A stretch of 64,000 bases of DNA, taken from contig NC_091673.1 of assembly GCF_042453785.1 (NCBI RefSeq), positions 5,048,501 to 5,112,500 of the forward strand, written 5' to 3'. Source of the stretch: Malus domestica (taxonomy: Eukaryota; Streptophyta; Magnoliopsida; Rosales; Rosaceae). Below are positions 59,342 to 64,000 of this stretch, one piece after another; position 1 is the stretch's first letter, and each line of letters begins with the position of its first letter. A program made the position numbers and the translations under genes. The notes under the pieces were generated by a model that was not told where the DNA came from, made no database searches, and saw only the letters and a program-made list of their open reading frames with translations.

Positions 59342-59366
59342 ATGTATATATATATATATATATATA
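59342..59366. repeat. TA microsatellite
   Basis: (TA)n run just before the 96-bp tandem repeat. Confidence 0.85.
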
Positions 59367-59412
59367 AAATATACTTAAAACTTATGGTACATTTGAGAAC
59401 AAAAGTATCGAC

Positions 59413-59712
59413 TTTTGGTACGTTTAGATTTCAAATGTACCGAGAAACCAAATGTACCAAAAATTCAAATGTACCATAAAACCAAATGTACCCATTGTTA
59501 TGTAACCTTTTTGGTACGTTTAGATTTCAAATATACAGAGAAATCAAATGTACCAAAATTTCAAATGTATCATAAAACCAAATGTGCCCATTGTCAGGTA
59601 ATCCTGTTGGTACGTTTAGATTCCTATTGTACCAAAATACCAAATGAACAAAAAATCTCAAATGTACCACAAAACCAAATGTCTCTATCAGATAACCCTT
59701 TTCGTACATTTA
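59413..59712. repeat. 96-bp tandem repeat, just over 3 copies
   Basis: Units start near 59415, 59511 and 59607, with a partial one near 59699. Each reads TTGGTACGTTTAGATT then AAATGTACC, CAAATGTACC, CATAAAACCAAATGT and a CCCATTGT...TAACC end. Each unit itself contains several CAAATGTACC sub-repeats. Confidence 0.85.
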
Positions 59713-59713
59713 G

Positions 59714-60772
59714 GTCGTCTCCAACCGATGGCTAGCCAGAGGGCTCGTTTTAGCCCTCTGGCCCTTCAACATTCTCCAAGATATTAATATTTTAATGAAC
59801 AGTACATGGCCATATTTGCCTCCGTCTCCAACCGAGGACCAGAGGGCTCGTTTTAGCCCTCTCATAAAAAACTGTCTCCAACCGAGGGTCAAAGGGCTAA
59901 ACATAATTTATTATTTAAATTTAAAAACAACAACTTAAATTTAAAAACAACAACTTAAATTTAAAAACTACAACTTATATTTAAAAACTACAACTTATAT
60001 TTAAAAATGACAAATTAAATTTAAAAACTACAACAACTTAAATTTAATATCCATAATCATTATTATCTTCATCATCCGCCATCGTAGGAGTATAGTCTGT
60101 CACAAACAACTGTCGTCGGCTCATAATTTCTTTTTTTTTTCCTATCAAAATAGGCCTTACTCATTGGAGTGTAATTCGAAGTGTTCATTTCCATATTCTT
60201 ATCATCCATCTCTTCTTGTATTTTCTTGGCCCGTTCTTCATGCCTACACTTCCTTTCTTCCGCCTCAAGGGCATTTTGCTCTGCCAATAATCGCAATGAG
60301 ACCGCCACTTTATGTTGAGCAGCGTAATCAGCATTTGCCTTGCCCTTTTCCCTCAACCTTCTGGCCTTGTTTCGTCCCATAGCCCTAGGTAAAGAACTTT
60401 CGGATGGAGTTGGATTTTCTACTCTTGTTTGTTGAATGGTAGGAGATCCATCTTCATTCATGTTTACAGATGGGGATGCAGCTCCCAAATGATCCATTCT
60501 ATGTTGAGGTGGATCTTCAAATAACACCCACCCTTTACAAATTTCCCAACAACCGTGAAACTGAAAGTGTTTTGAGCTACCCTCCATATACAATTCCTCC
60601 ACTAGGCGTACCTATAAAATATAATTACAAAAATTCTAGGAAATTAATTCATGAAATTAAATGTAATATAATGATATATAATTACAAAAATTAAATGTAA
60701 TATAATTAAACATTTAAAATAAACTGTGAAAACACTAACTTCGTCATAGTTGTTTGTACCATACTTGACCAA
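59714..60772 (-). mobile_element. PIF/Harbinger-type transposon fragment
   Basis: Contains an ORF1-like frame (60072-60602, minus) and, at its far end, three copies of TCTCCAACCGA followed by GAGGGCT (near 59717, 59823, 59875), which look like terminal or subterminal repeats. No transposase is present. The other end seems cut off near 60772, just before the next LTR element. Confidence 0.5.
60072..60602 (-). pseudogene. Harbinger ORF1-like (NAM-associated domain) fragment, 176 codons
   Basis: The predicted protein has FQFHGCWEICKGWVLFEDPP and later GRNKARRLREKGKA, then a charged coiled stretch NALEAEERKCRHEERAKK. This is the layout of the C-terminal 'NAM-associated' part of the Myb/SANT-like ORF1 proteins encoded beside plant PIF/Harbinger transposases (often annotated as 'glutathione S-transferase T3-like'). 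The N-terminal SANT/trihelix domain is missing, as is any transposase. Probably a truncated transposon gene. Family recognised from memory of the motif layout only. Confidence 0.6.
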
Positions 60773-60806
60773 TCCCGAAACTACCGAGCACCGGCCAACG
60801 CTATAC

Positions 60807-61263
60807 TGTCAAGGACCCAGAAGAGTTCCCCTCCGACCAGGAGGCCAATCACTACTCGACACGTGTCAAGATTAGAAGCCAATCAGAGCGCAGCACGTGT
60901 CAACATCAAGAACCAATCATAACATGACACATGTCAATGTGACAAAGCTACAAGTTTTTCTATAAATAGGGGTCATTCCCCCACAATATTGCCTAATGCC
61001 ATTTTGTGTTAAATCATTCACAAGAACTCACTAAATTGAGAGCTTGATCCTTTGTACTTATGTAAGCCCTTCACTACTAATAAGAACTCCTCTACTCCGT
61101 GGACGTAGCCAATCTGGGTGAACCACGTACATCCTGTGTTTGCTTCTCTGTCTCTATTCATTTACGTACTTATCCTCACTAGTGACCGAAGCAACCAAGC
61201 GAAGGTCATAAAACCTGACACTTTCTGTTGTACCAAAGTCTTCGCTGATTTTGTGCATCAACA
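60807..61263 (+). repeat. 5' LTR of the Tat-like element
   Basis: 457 bp, TGTCAAGGACCC...GTGCATCAACA. TATAAATAGGGG near 60961 is a good core promoter. Repeated ACACGTGTCAA / ACACATGTCAA motifs upstream of the TATA (60860-60935) look like enhancer repeats. Confidence 0.8.
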
Positions 61264-61282
61264 TTTGGCGCCGTCTGTGGGA
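61264..61282 (+). other. Primer-binding site of the Tat-like element
   Basis: TTTGGCGCCGTCTGTGGGA directly follows the LTR. The TGGCGCC... type is used by Tat/Athila-type elements. Confidence 0.7.
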
Positions 61283-61370
61283 AACGACACTTATTCCTAC
61301 TCTCTTCAGCTGTGTCAAGCTGGTTTCTATCATTCGTACACTTTCTTTTGACCAGGCATCCCTCTCCAAC

Positions 61371-64000
61371 ATGGGAAGCGAAGGAAGCCACAGCACACAG
61401 AATGACACCCCCCTTGCACATAGTGCGAAACAACGAAAGAAGGAAGGAAAACGAGTTCTTCTTCAAGCTAAAGTCGATGAGTTGGAAGCTCAGAACAACA
61501 AGATAGCAATAAGGAATGAGGTCCTCCAGGAGCAATATGAGAAGCTCTTCGAGACACTCCACGAAGCTAGGCAAGCTCAGACACGCGAGCTTGTTGCCCC
61601 CGTGGAAGTCAACCATCAACTGGGTGCCCTCCAACATGGAGGGTCACATGCATTCGACATAGATATCCCTGATAGGGAACAGATTACCCCTCGACTTGAT
61701 AATCAACATGAGGCTTCTCTTAACCCAGTTGCTTCGACCCGAACCATGAGAAGTGGAGGGAGACACCTCTTTACTGAAGGGGCAGAGGGATCGAAAGCCG
61801 TCTTTCGCGATTGTCGGGATTTCCTGAAGCAACGTCGAGAGAATTCCATCCATATAAGCTCAAAGATTAATGACCCAAGGATTTCTGAGAGACTCGGTCC
61901 CCTGCCACGGCCCAAGCCGGCCACCAATTTGGGGAAGGGGCAACAAGTCCCAGAGAGACATGAGGGTACAGGGGACTCAGAGGTGTTCCGACAGACATAC
62001 CCTGGAAGCCAGTACAGCGAGTCCAGGGAAAAATCACATGCCCTTGATCAAACCTTCCTAATTCCAAGAGGAGATGGAGATTTACGAAAGAAAGCTCCAG
62101 TGACACATAACTCCGCTCAGGACCCCCTTGTCCTACAACTTCTTGAGGAAGTAAACAAGTTGAAGGCTGAACGTCAGGCTGAAATACCTGACTGGAACCA
62201 ACCCAGGCCTGGCCCTCTTACAAGGAGGATCCTCAACACCCCCCTTCAAGCAAAGACAAAGCAAAAGCTTGGCTTGCAACTTTATACTGGAAAAGAGGAC
62301 CCGATTGAGCACCTTAACCTCTTTGAGTCCACCATGGCATACCGGATGCACACCGACGAAGAGCGATGTCTTCTCTTCCCCTCCACCCTCTCTGGTGGAG
62401 CTCTAAATTGGTATTGTCGTCTTACACCTGAGACGGTAGACTCATTTGAGGAATTGAGGAAACTATTTGTTTCCCAACACATTTTCCAAACCGATCGCTT
62501 GCACTCTGCAGATGACTTGTACACTATCCGCCAGAAGCCAGACGAGTCATTACGTATGTATGCTGGCCGCTTCAGCCATGAATACTCCCGGTGTGCCGAG
62601 GCAGATGACAAGACTGCCCTCAAAGCCTTCACGGCAGGCCTACGTGATTGTTTCTTTAAATACATGATCAATGCCAATACTTGGAAGACTTACTCTGAGG
62701 TGATGGCGCAGGCTTATAACCATGCCTCCGCCGAGGCAAAGACATATCAGGAGAAACCCCCTACAACCATCATTTATCAACAAGTGGGAGGTGGAAGCCA
62801 GACTCACCTAAATGAGAAGACCTCGACTTCCCAAACAGCAGTGGCACCTCCCCATGCCTTGCATAATGCTTCACCGAATCAACAGACATATCAATTTCAA
62901 GGCAAGAGGAAGGATTTCCATCCTCACCACTCTCCTTTCAGTAAAAAGAGTAAGGGACACTATCCCGATAACCAAGGGTATCGCCACAATAACGCTCGCC
63001 CCCAGGCAGTCAATGCAGTGGGTCAAACCCGCGTCAAGATACCCCCTACCCCAAGGTATGAGACATACACGCCCTTGAATGCCACATGCGCGGCCATTTA
63101 CCCCAGCATAGCTCACCTGATACCAAAACCAAAGCCGAGGCACCCAGATTACACGCCCCCGAATAACGCGGGCACGTTTTGTTGCTACCATGAGCATAAC
63201 GGCCATGATAGCGAGAAATGTATCATCCTCCGTGATCGTATTGAAGCTTTGGCACGAGAAGGAAAAATTGATCAATTCCTTCTTCACCCTCAAAGGGATA
63301 ACCGTAACCAACGCCAGGTGAATGTCATATATTCCATAAGCGGCGGCACACCCATATCTGAATCTTCCAATAGGGCCATGAAAAACAGTGAACGAAGTCT
63401 GAAGCCTGGTCACCAAGTGTTTCACGTGGAAGACATCAGGGGAGGGAAGTATCAAAAACCTAACTGGGATCCGATATGTTTCTACCCTGAGGAAGAAAGA
63501 GGCATCATCTACCCTCATAACGACCCATTGATCGTGGAGGCTCACATAGCCAACTTTGATGTTCGACGAATCCTCGTAGACACAGGGGCTTCGGTCAATA
63601 TCATGTTTGCCGAAGCTTTCAGGGCGCTCAGTGTAGCTGAACACTTGCTCGATCGCTCGATTTCTCCTCTGATAAGCTTCTCCGGTGATATCGTGCAACC
63701 CTTAGGGAGCATACATTTACCCTTTACTATTGGTACAGGCCCTTACACGGCTACCATTACCACTAACTTCCTAGTGGTTGACTGCCCAACGGCATACAAT
63801 GTCATCTTTGGGCGCACAGGCATCAATGATCTCAAGGCTATGGTATCCACGCATATGCTGTTGATGAAATTTCCAACCCCCCATGGCAACGGCTACATCA
63901 GAGGAGATCAGCTTAGTGCACGATCATGTTACAACACTTCAGTTAAGCAACAACACTTGCCCGGACCCAAGGAGAATGAGAACAATCAACCGGAAGCCGA
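61371..64000 (+). CDS. Gag-protease polyprotein of the Tat-like element, partial (876+ codons)
   Basis: Open from the ATG at 61371 to the window edge, with no stop. Order: charged N-terminus with a coiled stretch (KVDELEAQNNK); gag domain around LQLYTGKEDPIEHLNLFES and ALNWYCRLTPETVDSFEEL (residues about 300-400); a zinc-binding segment FCCYHEHNGHDSEKC (about 603), the Tat/Ogre form of the knuckle, followed by LRDRIEALAREGKIDQFL; then an aspartic protease with ILVDTGASVNIMF (about 734). Reverse transcriptase and integrase would follow outside the window. The strong minus-strand frames at 61206-61637 and 62871-63698 are its antisense shadows. Confidence 0.9.
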   Translation, partial: MGSEGSHSTQNDTPLAHSAKQRKKEGKRVLLQAKVDELEAQNNKIAIRNEVLQEQYEKLFETLHEARQAQTRELVAPVEVNHQLGALQHGGSHAFDIDIPDREQITPRLDNQHEASLNPVASTRTMRSGGRHLFTEGAEGSKAVFRDCRDFLKQRRENSIHISSKINDPRISERLGPLPRPKPATNLGKGQQVPERHEGTGDSEVFRQTYPGSQYSESREKSHALDQTFLIPRGDGDLRKKAPVTHNSAQDPLVLQLLEEVNKLKAERQAEIPDWNQPRPGPLTRRILNTPLQAKTKQKLGLQLYTGKEDPIEHLNLFESTMAYRMHTDEERCLLFPSTLSGGALNWYCRLTPETVDSFEELRKLFVSQHIFQTDRLHSADDLYTIRQKPDESLRMYAGRFSHEYSRCAEADDKTALKAFTAGLRDCFFKYMINANTWKTYSEVMAQAYNHASAEAKTYQEKPPTTIIYQQVGGGSQTHLNEKTSTSQTAVAPPHALHNASPNQQTYQFQGKRKDFHPHHSPFSKKSKGHYPDNQGYRHNNARPQAVNAVGQTRVKIPPTPRYETYTPLNATCAAIYPSIAHLIPKPKPRHPDYTPPNNAGTFCCYHEHNGHDSEKCIILRDRIEALAREGKIDQFLLHPQRDNRNQRQVNVIYSISGGTPISESSNRAMKNSERSLKPGHQVFHVEDIRGGKYQKPNWDPICFYPEEERGIIYPHNDPLIVEAHIANFDVRRILVDTGASVNIMFAEAFRALSVAEHLLDRSISPLISFSGDIVQPLGSIHLPFTIGTGPYTATITTNFLVVDCPTAYNVIFGRTGINDLKAMVSTHMLLMKFPTPHGNGYIRGDQLSARSCYNTSVKQQHLPGPKENENNQPEA

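Larger units (their letters stand above)
60807..64000 (+). mobile_element. Tat-like Ty3/Gypsy retrotransposon, 5' part (runs off the window)
   Basis: LTR, primer-binding site, leader and an uninterrupted gag-protease frame. The base before the LTR ends CTATAC, so the matching target duplication (about TATAC) would be expected beyond the window. It sits in or against the Harbinger fragment. Confidence 0.85.

Noticed and set aside
59413-59712. Regularly spaced repeats that could suggest a CRISPR array
   Set aside because: Eukaryotic context, directly adjoining 96-bp units with no unique spacers; a simple tandem repeat.
62871-63698. 275-codon minus-strand frame
   Set aside because: Antisense to the gag-protease frame of the Tat-like element, which has clear domains; the minus frame has none. 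The same applies to 61206-61637 and 62282-62677.

Overview
This is a plant nuclear window. It has intron-rich genes with GT-AG junctions, LTR retrotransposons, MITEs, a Cassandra-type TRIM and a cluster of MIR395 hairpins. The repeat repertoire (a long LTR with ends TGTCACAGCCCG / CGGGGTGTGTCA, the Cassandra LTR, and hAT elements starting TAGGGGTGGGCA) looks like Rosaceae, most likely apple or pear. That placement is inference from remembered repeat families, not a search.

Layout. 1-8.5 kb is repeat-rich: a hAT-type element with a perfect 8-bp target duplication carries a nested 2.4-kb solo LTR, and the 3' end plus LTR of an old Gypsy element follows. 8.6-10.9 kb (minus) is a complete 7-exon UDP-galactose/UDP-glucose transporter (332 aa) with a perfect ER-stress element (CCAAT-N10-CACG) upstream. 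11.3-13.1 kb is an imperfect ~1.06-kb-offset duplication, one copy of which carries a ~110-bp inversion. 17.1-20.7 kb (plus) is a 6-exon RLCK-VII kinase of the APK2/PBL3 type (419 aa). 21.1-24.1 kb (minus) is a second, different RLCK-VII kinase (429 aa), convergent with the first. The transporter-APK2 adjacency matches two Arabidopsis loci (UTR1/APK2B and UTR3/APK2A).

25.4-41.3 kb is the most striking part: eight MIR395 hairpins on both strands, arranged as three head-to-head pairs plus a ~222-bp tandem expansion. Five of them have a UPE-box-like motif (core GAACCTRG) 150-195 bp upstream in the same relative orientation, and several have a TATA box in between. miR395 controls sulfate assimilation and transport (ATP sulfurylase, SULTR2;1), so this looks like a sulfur-starvation regulatory locus. 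Embedded in it are an intact RING-H2 protein gene (30.2-31.1 kb), its decayed paralog (33.5-34.7 kb), and an inverted Cassandra dimer that inserted as one unit (TSD GGTGA).

42.3-50.2 kb is a secreted PQQ-propeller (polyvinyl-alcohol-dehydrogenase-like) gene cut in its last exon by a 5.8-kb chromovirus. The element's two 540-bp LTRs differ at only 2 positions and its 1554-aa polyprotein is open. 50.7-54.1 kb (minus) is a complete 6-exon IQD calmodulin-binding protein gene (556 aa). 54.6-60.8 kb is intergenic, with a segmental duplication whose two copies record each other's MITE insertions, a 96-bp tandem repeat and a PIF/Harbinger ORF1 relic. From 60.8 kb to the end lies the 5' LTR and open gag-protease frame of a Tat-like Gypsy element that runs out of the window.

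Exon limits were set by eye from splice consensus and reading phase. Every multi-exon model closes to a whole number of codons, which supports them.
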